A DNA stretch of 64,000 nucleotides from Janthinobacterium aquaticum (lineage in GTDB: Bacteria; Pseudomonadota; Gammaproteobacteria; Burkholderiales; Burkholderiaceae_D). Position 1 is the stretch's first letter; the number at the start of each line of letters is the position of its first letter. Positions 19,019 to 29,197 of the stretch are shown here, one piece after another. Location: assembly GCF_009208565.1 (NCBI RefSeq), contig NZ_WFLK01000011.1:124001-188000 (forward strand). The letters run 5' to 3'. The notes under the pieces are model-generated. The model worked only from the letters and a program-made list of their open reading frames with translations. It was not told the origin of the DNA and did no database searches. Both the position numbers and the translations under genes were made by a program.

Positions 19019-19120
19019 CGTAGGTCGGATTAGCGGGGCGCAGCCCCGCGTAATCCGACAACATTGTTGGCATCAGAGGTATTGTCGGATTACGGCCCGC
19101 AGGGCCTAATCCGACCTACG
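19019..19120. repeat. REP-like double hairpin
   Basis: A 15-base inverted repeat (CGTAGGTCGGATTAG at 19019-19033; complement at 19106-19120) encloses two hairpins. Each has GTCGGATTA/TAATCCGAC arms and a GC-rich loop centred on CGCAG or CCGCAGGG. A single related unit lies at 40131-40168. This is the architecture of dispersed REP/BIME sequences. It separates the heme operon promoter region from tadA. Confidence 0.8.
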
Positions 19121-19142
19121 CGCTGGTGCGACGATCAGCAAA

Positions 19143-20109
<967 letters not shown>

Positions 20110-20116
20110 GTGTTTC

Positions 20117-20752
20117 TCAAGGTATTTGCAGCAGTTTATGGGTTTGCAGGCTCAGCTTCCACTGTGGCCGGCTCTTGCAGGTCTCGATCGCCAGCCGGAT
20201 ATTGTGTTCGGCCAGTGGGCCGTCCATGGCCTGCACGAAATAATTGTCGAAATCGAGGCCTTCATAGGCAGCCAGGTCCTGCCCCGTTTGCGGGATCACC
20301 ACCTTGATTTCATTGCCTTTGTGGACCACCAGCGTTGAGCCCATTTTCGGGCTGACGCAGATCCAGTCCACGCCGTCGGGCACCGGCAAGGTTCCATTGG
20401 TCTCGATGGCAATCGTGAAGCCGACCGCATGCATGGCTTCGATCAGCGCGGTATCGAGCTGCAGCAGCGGCTCGCCGCCGGTAAACACCACGTACTTGCT
20501 GGCCGGATAGCTTTGCGGCCACAGGCTGTCGATGCGCGCGGCCAGTTCAAACGGCGTCCTGAACTTGCCGCCCAGTTCGCCGTCAGTGCCGACAAAGTCG
20601 GTATCGCAGAACTGGCAGATGGCGCTGGCGCGGTCGCTTTCGCGCCCGGTCCACAGGTTGCAGCCGGAAAAGCGGCAGAACACGGCCGGTCGGCCCGCAT
20701 GCGCGCCCTCGCCTTGCAGCGTGTAAAAAATCTCTTTGATGCTATAAGTCAC
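20117..20752 (-). CDS. queE: 7-carboxy-7-deazaguanine synthase QueE
   Basis: 211-residue radical-SAM enzyme that forms the 7-deazaguanine ring for queuosine. The cluster motif is C-x14-C-x2-C (CNLWTGRESDRASAICQFC), the expanded form known from Burkholderia QueE rather than CxxxCxxC. The GGEP block is VFTGGEPLLQLD. I chose the GTG at 20752, which gives VTYSIKEIFYTLQGEGA as in relatives and has GGGAA at proper spacing; a TTG at 20764 is possible. Confidence 0.94.
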   Translation of the reverse strand: MTYSIKEIFYTLQGEGAHAGRPAVFCRFSGCNLWTGRESDRASAICQFCDTDFVGTDGELGGKFRTPFELAARIDSLWPQSYPASKYVVFTGGEPLLQLDTALIEAMHAVGFTIAIETNGTLPVPDGVDWICVSPKMGSTLVVHKGNEIKVVIPQTGQDLAAYEGLDFDNYFVQAMDGPLAEHNIRLAIETCKSRPQWKLSLQTHKLLQIP

Positions 20753-20954
20753 GGTATTTCCCAAGAGCTGGCTGGCGCTGCGCGGGCCTCATATAAGCCT
20801 GGCGCACATCACAACAGCCAATTGACAACCCTCTATTATAAGCTGGCGCCGGCTTTCTTGCGCAAGCGAGCTGCCTTCCACTAGGCATGGCGACGTGAAT
20901 ATTCTATGCTGCGTTGTTGCACTTCATTACAACCAGAGCATCCCAGGAGCCCAC

Positions 20955-23843
20955 GTGTCAAAAATACGTCACCATCTACTGCCCGCCTTTGCGCTGACCA
21001 TCTCGGCGATGGCTTCATCAAGCCTGGCCCAGCAAACCGCGCCGGGCAAACCGGCGCCGGTCAAGGCCACCGCCAGCAGCGCCGCCAAAACCGATCTGCT
21101 GCCATTCAAGGCCACCGAGAAAACCCTGGCCAACGGTCTGAAAATTATTATCGTGCCGACCGGTTTTCCCAATATTGTTTCCTTGCAGATCCCGGTACAG
21201 ACCGGTTCGCGCAATGAAGTCGAGCCGGGCAAGTCGGGCTTTGCGCACTTTTTCGAGCATATGATGTTCCGTGGCACCAAGGCTTATCCGCCCGAGAAAT
21301 ACCAGGAAATCATTACCAAGGCCGGCGCGCGCCAGAACGCCTATACCAGCGACGACCTGACCAACTACCACACCACGTTTGCCAAGGATGACCTGGAAAC
21401 GGTGCTCAAGGTCGAAGCCGACCGCTTCCAGCACCTCGACTATCCCGAAGACGCGTTCAAGACCGAATCGCGCGCCGTGCTGGGCGAATACAACAAGAAC
21501 AGCGCCAATCCGGTCTCCAAGCTGTTTGAAGTGATGCGCGACAGCGCCTACACCACGCATACCTACAAGCATACGACGATGGGCTTTATCCAGGACATCG
21601 AAGACATGCCCAACCAGTATGCCTACTCGAAAATCTTCTTTGACCGCTGGTACCGCCCCGAGCGCACCACCATCATTATTGCCGGCGACGTCGAGCCGCA
21701 AAAAGCCATTGCGCTGGTGGAAAAATACTGGAGCGGCTGGCAGCGCGGCAAGCAACAGGCGGCCGTACCGGTCGAGCCAGCACCGCATGGCCCCATCTAC
21801 AAGCACGTGGCCTGGCCGACGCCGACCCTGCCATGGGTAGCGGTGGGCTTCCATGCGCCGGCGTTTTCCGTCGTCAACAAGGACCAGGCGGCGCTGGCCA
21901 CCGTGCTGTCGCTGGCCTTTGGCCGCACTTCCCCGCTGTACAAGCGCCTGGTGCAAAATGAACAGAAAGTCGACCAGCTGTTTGACATGACGCCCAACCG
22001 CGTCGATCCGACCCTGGCCGTGATCGGTGCACGCGTCAAAAACATCAGCGACACCGTGCTGGTGCGCGACGCCATGCTGGCCACTGTGGCCAGCCTGCGC
22101 GAGTCGCCCATCAGCGAACAGGACCTGGCAGACGCCAAATCGGCGCAGAAATACGGCCTGATCCGCTCGCTCGACAATACCGAGCAGATTGCCGGCACGC
22201 TGGCCTCGTACGTGCATTTCGACCGCTCCTACGCCACCATCAACCAGTACTACCGCCTGATCGACAGCTTGACGCCAGCCGATCTGCAGGCAGCAGCGCG
22301 CAAATACCTGACCGACGAGCGCCTGGTGGTGACCACGCTGTCGAACCAGGCCATGCCCGAAGCGATGGCCACCACGCCCAAGCTGGCCAGCCTGCTGCCA
22401 CCGGTGGCGAACGTGAAATTCGATATGCTGGTGCAAAAATCAACCCTGCCGCAAATCCGCTACAAGCTGTTGTTTAATGTGGGCTCGGCGCAGGATCCCA
22501 AAGGCAAGGAAGGCCTGGCGGCGCTGACGGCGGCGATGGTGACGGCCGGCGGCTCGCGCGAGCGCAAGATCGACGAAGTGAACCAGGCGCTGTTCCCGCT
22601 GGCCGGCAGCTTTACCCAGCAGACCGACAAGGAAATGACGACCTTTACCGGCTCGATCCACAAGGATAACTGGCAGCAGTTCAACCAGATCGCCCTGCCG
22701 CTGCTGCTCACGCCAGGCTTTCGCGAAGACGATTTCCGCCGTCTGAAAGACGCGCAGAAAAACGCGCTGCTGCTAGACCTGAAAGACAACAACGAGGAAG
22801 AGTTCGCCAAGGAGCGCCTGCAAACCAATGTGTATGCGGGCACGCCGTATGGTCATCCTGTGCTGGGCACGGCGGCCGGCATCGACGCCATCACGCTCGA
22901 CGATGTCAAGCAATTCTGGCAGCAGGCTTATACCCAGGGCGCAGTCAAGATCGGCATCTCGGGCGACGTCAGCGACGCCATGACCGCCTCGCTCACGCAG
23001 TCGCTGGCGCAACTGCCGGCCGGCAATGGCCTGGCCAAGGTAGCCAAGCCGGCCGGGCGCCAGGCGCAAGGGCTGGAAGTGGAAATCATCGAGAAAAACA
23101 CGCGCGCCACCGCCATCTCTTTCGGTCTGCCGCTCAACGTCACGCGCCGTGACCCGGACTTTGCCGCACTGTGGCTGGCCAAGACCTGGCTGGGCGAACA
23201 CCGTGCGTCGAACTCGTATCTGTACCAGCGCATCCGTGAAATTCGCGGCATGAACTACGGCGACTACGCGTATATCGAAGCCTTCCCGCGCGGCATGTTC
23301 CAGTTCTTCCCGAACCCCAACCTGGGCCGCCAGTCGCAGCTGTTTGAAATCTGGATCCGCCCGGTCGCCCCGGAAAACGCCCACTTCGCACTGCGCGTGG
23401 CGCTGACCGAACTGGGCAAGCTGATCGACAACGGCTTGAGCGAAGAACAGTTCGCCACCACCCGCGACTACCTGATGAAAAACGTGTTCGTGATGACCTC
23501 GACGCAGGACCAGCAACTGGGCTACGCGCTCGACTCACAGTGGTATGGCACGCCGGAATTTACCAAACTGATGCGTGACGGCCTGTCGAAGCTGACGGTG
23601 GCCGACGTCAACCGCGCCATCAAACAGCACTTGTCGGTAAAAAACCTGTCGGTGGTGATCGTGGCCAAGGATGCGGCCGGCCTCAAAGACAAGCTGATCA
23701 GCGACGCCTACTCGCCCATCAAGTACGACGGCAACAAACCGCAGTCGCTGCTTGATGAAGACAAGGTGATCGGCGCCATGAAACTGGGCATCGCGCCCGA
23801 GTCAGTGCGCGTCACGCCGGCATCGGCCGTGTTTGAAAAGTAA
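20955..23843 (+). CDS. M16-family zinc metalloprotease, exported
   Basis: 962 residues made of two M16 halves. A GTG start follows AGGAG, then a signal peptide (HHLLPAFALTISAMASSSLAQ). The inverted zinc motif HFFEH is at about residues 98-102, with the downstream Glu in ESRAVLGEYNKN. The second half lacks a zinc motif, as usual for pitrilysin-type proteins where it closes the chamber (TRRDPDFAALWLAKTWLGEHRASNSYLYQRIREIRGMNYG). It probably degrades peptides in the periplasm. Confidence 0.93.
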   Translation: MSKIRHHLLPAFALTISAMASSSLAQQTAPGKPAPVKATASSAAKTDLLPFKATEKTLANGLKIIIVPTGFPNIVSLQIPVQTGSRNEVEPGKSGFAHFFEHMMFRGTKAYPPEKYQEIITKAGARQNAYTSDDLTNYHTTFAKDDLETVLKVEADRFQHLDYPEDAFKTESRAVLGEYNKNSANPVSKLFEVMRDSAYTTHTYKHTTMGFIQDIEDMPNQYAYSKIFFDRWYRPERTTIIIAGDVEPQKAIALVEKYWSGWQRGKQQAAVPVEPAPHGPIYKHVAWPTPTLPWVAVGFHAPAFSVVNKDQAALATVLSLAFGRTSPLYKRLVQNEQKVDQLFDMTPNRVDPTLAVIGARVKNISDTVLVRDAMLATVASLRESPISEQDLADAKSAQKYGLIRSLDNTEQIAGTLASYVHFDRSYATINQYYRLIDSLTPADLQAAARKYLTDERLVVTTLSNQAMPEAMATTPKLASLLPPVANVKFDMLVQKSTLPQIRYKLLFNVGSAQDPKGKEGLAALTAAMVTAGGSRERKIDEVNQALFPLAGSFTQQTDKEMTTFTGSIHKDNWQQFNQIALPLLLTPGFREDDFRRLKDAQKNALLLDLKDNNEEEFAKERLQTNVYAGTPYGHPVLGTAAGIDAITLDDVKQFWQQAYTQGAVKIGISGDVSDAMTASLTQSLAQLPAGNGLAKVAKPAGRQAQGLEVEIIEKNTRATAISFGLPLNVTRRDPDFAALWLAKTWLGEHRASNSYLYQRIREIRGMNYGDYAYIEAFPRGMFQFFPNPNLGRQSQLFEIWIRPVAPENAHFALRVALTELGKLIDNGLSEEQFATTRDYLMKNVFVMTSTQDQQLGYALDSQWYGTPEFTKLMRDGLSKLTVADVNRAIKQHLSVKNLSVVIVAKDAAGLKDKLISDAYSPIKYDGNKPQSLLDEDKVIGAMKLGIAPESVRVTPASAVFEK

Positions 23844-23856
23844 ACGCAAGGTGTTC

Positions 23857-23880
23857 GCCGGCAGCGTCCTGCTTGCCGGC
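23857..23880. terminator. GC-rich hairpin between convergent genes
   Basis: GCCGGCAGC and GCTTGCCGGC pair (one bulge) around GTCCT, between the protease stop and the stop of the facing small gene. No T-run follows on either strand. Confidence 0.45.
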
Positions 23881-23901
23881 AATCAGGCACCCGCCCTGGC
23901 T

Positions 23902-24156
23902 TTACTCAAACGGATTGTCCACCGTCTTTACCTCGGGCGGTGGCAGTTCCTTCGGCAAGTCTTTTTTCTCCAGTTCCGCCACCACCTCGCCCAGCAGTTT
24001 CTGCAGCTGGCGCGCCAGTGCCAGGCCGGCCTGGTCGCAGGTGAGATCGAGGTCGCCCAGCAGACTGATGCGGTCGAGGCGGTTTTCCACCGACAGCGTG
24101 GCCAACTGGAGCACGTCGCTTTCATTGGCAAACGGCACGAATTTTTTAGCGCTCAT
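23902..24156 (-). CDS. Small uncharacterised helical protein
   Basis: 84 residues, no signal peptide. The middle is amphipathic helix (LARQLQKLLGEVVAELEKKDLPKEL), the tail proline-rich (PPPEVKTVDNPFE). A strong AAGGAGAAC ribosome site precedes the ATG, 9 bases after the nuclease stop, so the two genes are likely co-transcribed. No family recognised; a cytoplasmic accessory role would be a guess. Confidence 0.7.
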   Translation of the reverse strand: MSAKKFVPFANESDVLQLATLSVENRLDRISLLGDLDLTCDQAGLALARQLQKLLGEVVAELEKKDLPKELPPPEVKTVDNPFE

Positions 24157-24165
24157 GAGTTCTCC

Positions 24166-24951
24166 TTATTTAAACTTCTTGCTGTTAATTTTAGGCAGTT
24201 TGAGCATCGCCAGTTTCTGCTGGCGCGTCAATGACGGTAGCAGATTGATGCCGAGCTTGTCTTCCAGTTGCGCAATGCTCAGCACCTCATAATCCTTGGT
24301 ATCCGTATTTTCAATAAAGTAGGCGGCGCCGGCGCGCTGGCGCGGGCTGTAGACGGCCTTGTACAAATGGCTGGGCACGATCACGCGGCCGACCTTGCGC
24401 AAGTTGCCACCGATAAAGGCCGGTCCCGTAATCACGTACAGATCGCCCTCTTTCTTGGCCATTTTGCGCACGGCCCCTTCGATGCCGGCCCACACATAGC
24501 GGTTGTTGCGCGAGTCCTGCGGCACCATATTGGCCAGCGTAAAGCTGTCTTGCTGGCTGCGCCGGTCCGGCATGTCGCCGTTGGGCGCCATATGGCCACG
24601 GTCGAAGCCGCTGCGCGCGTAGTCGGACAGTTCGGCGCGCTGGCCCACCGGCAGTTTCGGCTCGGCATGGAACGAATTCTCGCGCGACAGGTCCTGCGCC
24701 GCTTCGACATTGCCAGCCGTCAGGTGCTCGGCCGACCACAACGGCGTGCGCGTGACGCCCGAATGCATCACGCCAAACACCTTGTAGCACAGCGCCGTGG
24801 TGGCCCTTTCCAGCTTGGGATTGGTAATTTGCGGCGCCTGGCCGTCCATATAATGGGTGGGGCATGCCTCGGCATGCGCGAAGTTGGCGGCGAAGGCGGT
24901 GGCCAGCACGCCGCACGCCAGCGTCAGCCTGGCGATCGATCGTTCAATCAT
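24166..24951 (-). CDS. DNA/RNA non-specific endonuclease, exported (NucA type)
   Basis: 261 residues with signal peptide (SIARLTLACGVLATAFAANFAHA). The catalytic block is FDRGHMAPNGDM with His120 as general base, followed by FTLANMVPQDSRNNRYVWAGIE, whose Asn residues position the Mg ion. This beta-beta-alpha-metal nuclease cuts DNA and RNA outside the cytoplasm, for nutrient salvage or biofilm DNA. I started at the ATG at 24951 with AGGGAC upstream, so the signal peptide is terminal. No immunity gene is evident, consistent with export. Confidence 0.93.
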   Translation of the reverse strand: MIERSIARLTLACGVLATAFAANFAHAEACPTHYMDGQAPQITNPKLERATTALCYKVFGVMHSGVTRTPLWSAEHLTAGNVEAAQDLSRENSFHAEPKLPVGQRAELSDYARSGFDRGHMAPNGDMPDRRSQQDSFTLANMVPQDSRNNRYVWAGIEGAVRKMAKKEGDLYVITGPAFIGGNLRKVGRVIVPSHLYKAVYSPRQRAGAAYFIENTDTKDYEVLSIAQLEDKLGINLLPSLTRQQKLAMLKLPKINSKKFK

Positions 24952-25110
24952 AAGTCCCTGGATTAAGATTCGCAAGATTCTTGCAGGCCAGCATTCTAGC
25001 GGAGGATGGCCGCGCTTCACAAACCGGACGCTGCGGCACATGTCTGCACGGTGCTTCTCTACTAAGATGGTTGCGATTTGTTCGCGTCACCGTCTCGCCA
25101 TGGAGAGCAC

Positions 25111-25641
25111 ATGATCAAGAAAACCCTGTTGTTTATCGCCATCGCCGTGGCCGTCATCCTCGGCTACGCCACCACCAAACCCGACACCTTCAGCGTGCAG
25201 CGCCATGTTTCGATCGCCGCGCCGCCACAGAAAATTGCCGCCCTGATCAATGACTTCCGTCAGTGGCCAAACTGGTCGCCATGGGAAAAGCTCGATCCCG
25301 ACATGCGCCGCAGCTATGGCGGCCCGGCCAGCGGCCAGGGCGCCAGTTATGCCTGGCAAGGCGATGAAAAGGTCGGCGTAGGCCGCATGGAAATCCTTGA
25401 GGCAGCCGATAGTGGGCGCACGGTGATCAAGCTGGACTTTCTGAAACCCTATGAAAGCCACAACACCACCACGTTCGAACTGGCGTCCGAAGGCGAGCAG
25501 ACGCGCGTAAGCTGGACCATGACCGGTCCCAGCCCCTATGTCAGCAAGGTCATGACGGTGTTTGTCAGCATGGACCGCATGATCGGCAAGGACTTTGAAA
25601 AAGGCCTCGCCAACCTCAAGACTGCCGCCGAGCAGCCTTGA
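25111..25641 (+). CDS. SRPBCC (START/Bet v1-like) protein, membrane-anchored
   Basis: 176 residues. An N-terminal hydrophobic helix (KTLLFIAIAVAVILGYATTK) is followed by a SRPBCC domain: VQRHVSIAAPPQKIAALINDFRQWPNWSPWEKLDPDM, then strands and a long C-terminal helix (FVSMDRMIGKDFEKGLANLKTAAE). The fold binds hydrophobic ligands. GGAGAG precedes the ATG. Ligand unknown. Confidence 0.85.
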   Translation: MIKKTLLFIAIAVAVILGYATTKPDTFSVQRHVSIAAPPQKIAALINDFRQWPNWSPWEKLDPDMRRSYGGPASGQGASYAWQGDEKVGVGRMEILEAADSGRTVIKLDFLKPYESHNTTTFELASEGEQTRVSWTMTGPSPYVSKVMTVFVSMDRMIGKDFEKGLANLKTAAEQP

Positions 25642-25655
25642 GGCCCCATCGCTGA

Positions 25656-26669
25656 CTAGAAATGCTCGATCCAGGCCGCCAGATGGTTGGGCGTCAAGGC
25701 CGGCTCGGCCTGCGCCAGCCGTCCCTGCAGTCCCTGCTCGCTGCGGCTCAGCTGCAACGCCCAGCCGCGCCGCGCCAGCCACAACAAAATAGCCAGCCAA
25801 CTGGCGTGTGCATGCGACACGGCGCTGCCGGTCGGCGTTTCCAGGAACTCCGTCAGCTTGCCCGCCTCCAGGAACAGCGCGCTGCTGCCCGCCTGCTGCA
25901 GCGATGCACCGAACGCCGCCTGCAGCAGCTCGAAGGCCGGTTCGACGCCGCGTCCCGCATAGTCGCGCTCGATAATGTCGAGCTGCAGGCGCACTGCCGC
26001 GCCAAACGCGGTGCTGCGGAACGCTTCGGAACTGACCAGGTCGGCATAATCCATCAGCAGCCAGTCCGGCTCGGGCGGCGTGACGCCGGCCGTCAGCGCT
26101 GCCGACAGATAAGCTTCCACCGGCAACTGCTGTTCCGGCCCGGCCAGGCTGGCGCATAGTGCGTACAGCGCACCGATGCGGTTGGCCACGGCCTGGCGCT
26201 GGCGCACCAGCAATTTTTCACGCAGCAGCTGGGCGTGTTCGGAGCGCAGCTGGGCCAGCGCCAGCGCCTGCTTGAGCTCCATGCGCAGCGCCGCGATATC
26301 CCACGGTTTCTGGATATAGCGGTGGATCTGGCCCTGGTTGACGGCCTCGACCGTATGCTCGATCTCCGAATAGGCGGTGGTCAATATGCGCACGATATCG
26401 GGATAGCGGTCCCAGGCGTAGGACAGCAACTCATTGCCATAGGCGCCGGGCATGCGCTGGTCCGATACCAGCACGGAAATGCGGCCGGCGTTTTCATCGA
26501 GGATGCGCTTGCCTTCCTCAACCGACATGGCCGTCAGCACTTCGGCCAGCGGTGCAATGGCACGCTGGAAATACTTGAGGGCGTTGGCCTCGTCATCGAC
26601 ATACAAAATGGTCGGCAGCGCCGGCGCCGGCGGCTCGCTTGCCGGCAAACGCAGATGGGCGTCAATCAT
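25656..26669 (-). CDS. Response regulator, PhcQ-like, last gene of the Phc-like operon
   Basis: 337 residues. An N-terminal receiver (ILYVDDEANALKYF; phosphoacceptor Asp70 in VLVSDQRMPGAYGNELL; Lys in YIQKPWD) is joined by a coiled segment (LAQLRSEHAQLLREKLLVRQRQ) to about 190 residues without a DNA-binding motif. Ralstonia PhcQ has the same layout and the same position after phcR. Its start overlaps the stop of the preceding hybrid by 8 bases. Output is probably by protein contact; exact role inferred only. Confidence 0.82.
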   Translation of the reverse strand: MIDAHLRLPASEPPAPALPTILYVDDEANALKYFQRAIAPLAEVLTAMSVEEGKRILDENAGRISVLVSDQRMPGAYGNELLSYAWDRYPDIVRILTTAYSEIEHTVEAVNQGQIHRYIQKPWDIAALRMELKQALALAQLRSEHAQLLREKLLVRQRQAVANRIGALYALCASLAGPEQQLPVEAYLSAALTAGVTPPEPDWLLMDYADLVSSEAFRSTAFGAAVRLQLDIIERDYAGRGVEPAFELLQAAFGASLQQAGSSALFLEAGKLTEFLETPTGSAVSHAHASWLAILLWLARRGWALQLSRSEQGLQGRLAQAEPALTPNHLAAWIEHF

Positions 26670-27843
26670 GCTCGCTCCTTGGTTGGGCTGGGAAATTGGT
26701 TACGGAATCGTGTGAATTGTCGTGTACGCTGTCGGGTGCGCTGCACTGCAGCGGAAAATGCAGGCTGATGCAGGTCGACAAACCAGGCTCGCCGCCGATA
26801 TCGATGGCGCCGCCAAACGACTGCATCATGCGCTGGCAGAAAACAAGGCCCGCCGCCTGCTCATCATCTTCATCCTCGCCATCGGCGCCGTCGCCGTGCG
26901 GATCGGCCAGCATGCGCCGCACGGTAGCCGGCTCCATGCCGCCGCCATTGTGGCACAGCGTCATGCGAGCGCCATCGATCGTGAACAGCAAGGCCGGCGC
27001 GCTCTCGCCCTGCACGGCCTGCAGCGCATGGCCCAACACGCAAGAGAGAATCAGCGCCACGCAGTTGGGCGACTCGGTCACGGCAAAGTCCTGCGTGACG
27101 CGCACCTGCACGGCAGCGCGCTGGGCCGCGCTCATGGGATAGCTGTCCAGTACCTGCGCCAGCAGTTGCGAGGCGCTGGCGGCCTCGCCAGCGGCGCCGG
27201 CTTGCAGGCCCAGGCCATTACCGGCCAGCCGTACCGTATCGACAAAGCGCGCCAGCAGCGACAGGCAATAACGCGCATGGCCGTGCATCAGCGCCGCCGC
27301 TTCGCCGATTTCCGCCTCGAGCGGACTGCTGCTGGCGGCGCGGTGCTCGATGCCACGCGCAAAATTGGCCATCGCCGCCAGCGGCGCATTGAGTTCGTGC
27401 GCCAGGAAAGCGAGCGATTCATCGATGGCCATCAGGCCCTGGCGGCGCGCCGCGCGCTGGCGCCCCGCCTGCGCCGCCTGTTGCAGCGCGACCAGCAGCG
27501 TGGCAGTATCGAGCGGCTTTTCAAGCAACCGGAACGGCGTGCCGGCATTGATCAGCTCAAGCAGCACCTGCTTGTCGGCATAAGCGGTCAGCATCAGGCA
27601 GACGATATGCGGATAGCGGCTGGCCACTTCCTGCAGCAGCTCGCTGCCGAGCCGCTCGGGCATGCGGTAGTCGGTCACCAGCACGTCGACGCGCTGGCCC
27701 GGCACCGCCAGCACGGCCAGCGCTGCGGTCACGCCGACGGCGGTCAGCACGCGGTAGCGCGAAGACACGGCCTGCTCAAAATACTTGCGCGCCATGGCTT
27801 CATCATCGACATACAGCACCGTTGCGCGGCTATCGAACTGCAT
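26662..27843 (-). CDS. Receiver-histidine kinase hybrid, PhcR-like, with degenerate kinase
   Basis: 393 residues, soluble. The receiver is complete (VLYVDDEAMARKYF; Asp58 in VLVTDYRMPERLGSELL; Lys in LLEKPLD). A histidine-kinase-like domain follows with H-box FLAHELNAPLAAM (His149). The ATP site is eroded: the N-box reads ILSCVLGHALQAV, without the usual Asn, and the G1 box reads LCHNGGGM in place of DNGxGI. The order receiver-then-kinase is that of Ralstonia PhcR. It overlaps the upstream kinase gene by 14 bases; the ATG at 27843 is preferred to one at 27876. Confidence 0.82.
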   Translation of the reverse strand: MQFDSRATVLYVDDEAMARKYFEQAVSSRYRVLTAVGVTAALAVLAVPGQRVDVLVTDYRMPERLGSELLQEVASRYPHIVCLMLTAYADKQVLLELINAGTPFRLLEKPLDTATLLVALQQAAQAGRQRAARRQGLMAIDESLAFLAHELNAPLAAMANFARGIEHRAASSSPLEAEIGEAAALMHGHARYCLSLLARFVDTVRLAGNGLGLQAGAAGEAASASQLLAQVLDSYPMSAAQRAAVQVRVTQDFAVTESPNCVALILSCVLGHALQAVQGESAPALLFTIDGARMTLCHNGGGMEPATVRRMLADPHGDGADGEDEDDEQAAGLVFCQRMMQSFGGAIDIGGEPGLSTCISLHFPLQCSAPDSVHDNSHDSVTNFPAQPRSEHD

Positions 27844-29197
27844 CGGCGTCCTCCCAGTTGGCGCGCTGCAAATCAAAATTCATGCTGGCCCAGGCGCCGT
27901 ATTCGCTCTCTGCCGACAAGGTGCCGCCATGGCGCTCGATCACGCCATAGCTGATGCTCAGCCCCAGTCCCAGGCCCTGCCCCACTTCGCGCGTGGTAAA
28001 GAACGGCTCGAACACGCGCGCCAGGTTTTCCGGCGCGATGCCGGGCCCGTTGTCGCGCACGCTGACATGCAGGCGATCAGCCTGCCAGCGCGCACTGACG
28101 TGGATTTCATATGGCGGCGTATTGCCCTTGCGCATGGACAGCGCGGCGTTGCCGAACAGGTTGATCAGCACGCCCACGATGGCCGCCTCGTCGCCGCGCA
28201 CCAGCGTATCGTCGGGCAGGTCGTGCGTCATGCTGACATTCTTGGTTTCATGGCCGACCAGCCGGATCGCCGACTCCAGCGCGCGCTGGAACAAAAACTG
28301 GCCATGTTCGAGCTCGTTACCGCTCTTGCGGTAGGCAAAGGTTTTCAGGTCGGACACGATATGCTGCACGCGCAGCATGCCCTCCTTGGCGTCGGCCAGG
28401 CATTCGCTGACCAGCGCACTCTGCTGCGCCGCCGGGTCTTCGATGGCCACTTCGATGGCCATCATGCAGTAATTGACGGGATTGTTGACTTCATGCAGCA
28501 TGCCGGCCGCCAGCGTGCCGATCGCCGCCATCTTTTCCTGCTGCAGCATCTGGCCCTTGATATCGGCCAGGCTGCGGTTGTTGTCTTCCAGCTGCAAGTT
28601 CTTCTGCGCCACTTCGGCCTTGAGCTGGAACAGCATAAAGCGCGCGCGCTCGTTAAAGTAGGTAAATACCGCGCTGACACAGGCCGACATGATCAGAAAC
28701 AGGCTGTTGACGACAAACCCGGCCTGCTGCTGCAGGCTGCCCGCATGCCAGACGCAGGCGGCCACGTACAGCAAAAAGGAAATCGCACCAAACACAATGT
28801 TCTGCCACAGGCCGAAGGCCAGCACGATGCCCGACGAATAGATGGCCAGCGTCATGCCGACATAATAGATCGAGTCGGCGCCTTCGGTCAGCGCAATCAT
28901 CCAGGCAATCATCAACTGCGGCAGCAGCAGCCAGACAAAGGTCAGCCACTGGATGCGCTCTTGCGCCCACGGCGTGCGCAGCGAGCGCAGCACCAGATAA
29001 ATCAATGCGGCAACCACCACGCGCGCCGCCGTAAACGGCACCAGCATGGCCGGATACAGAGCCGAATCTAGTCCCATGCCCAGCAACACCAGCACGATGC
29101 CGGTCCAGGCGCCGCCACGGCTGAACTCGACCCGGAAGTCGCGCAGCACATCGCTGTAGCTGGCCTGCAGCGCGGGACTGGCGCTTTGACTGACCAT
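27830..29197 (-). CDS. Six-helix sensor histidine kinase, PhcS-like
   Basis: 455 residues. Six hydrophobic segments (about 30-48, 52-70, 84-104, 111-130, 134-152, 160-181) are followed by a coiled linker and a full kinase: H-box AGMLHEVNNPVNY (His235), N-box VGVLINLFGNAALSM, G1 DNGPGIAPENLARVFEPFF, G2 GLGLGLSISYGV. With no periplasmic loop domain it fits sensing of a lipophilic or membrane-soluble signal, as PhcS does for 3-hydroxy fatty acid methyl esters. The start ATG shares one base with the methyltransferase stop. Confidence 0.85.
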   Translation of the reverse strand: MVSQSASPALQASYSDVLRDFRVEFSRGGAWTGIVLVLLGMGLDSALYPAMLVPFTAARVVVAALIYLVLRSLRTPWAQERIQWLTFVWLLLPQLMIAWMIALTEGADSIYYVGMTLAIYSSGIVLAFGLWQNIVFGAISFLLYVAACVWHAGSLQQQAGFVVNSLFLIMSACVSAVFTYFNERARFMLFQLKAEVAQKNLQLEDNNRSLADIKGQMLQQEKMAAIGTLAAGMLHEVNNPVNYCMMAIEVAIEDPAAQQSALVSECLADAKEGMLRVQHIVSDLKTFAYRKSGNELEHGQFLFQRALESAIRLVGHETKNVSMTHDLPDDTLVRGDEAAIVGVLINLFGNAALSMRKGNTPPYEIHVSARWQADRLHVSVRDNGPGIAPENLARVFEPFFTTREVGQGLGLGLSISYGVIERHGGTLSAESEYGAWASMNFDLQRANWEDADAVR

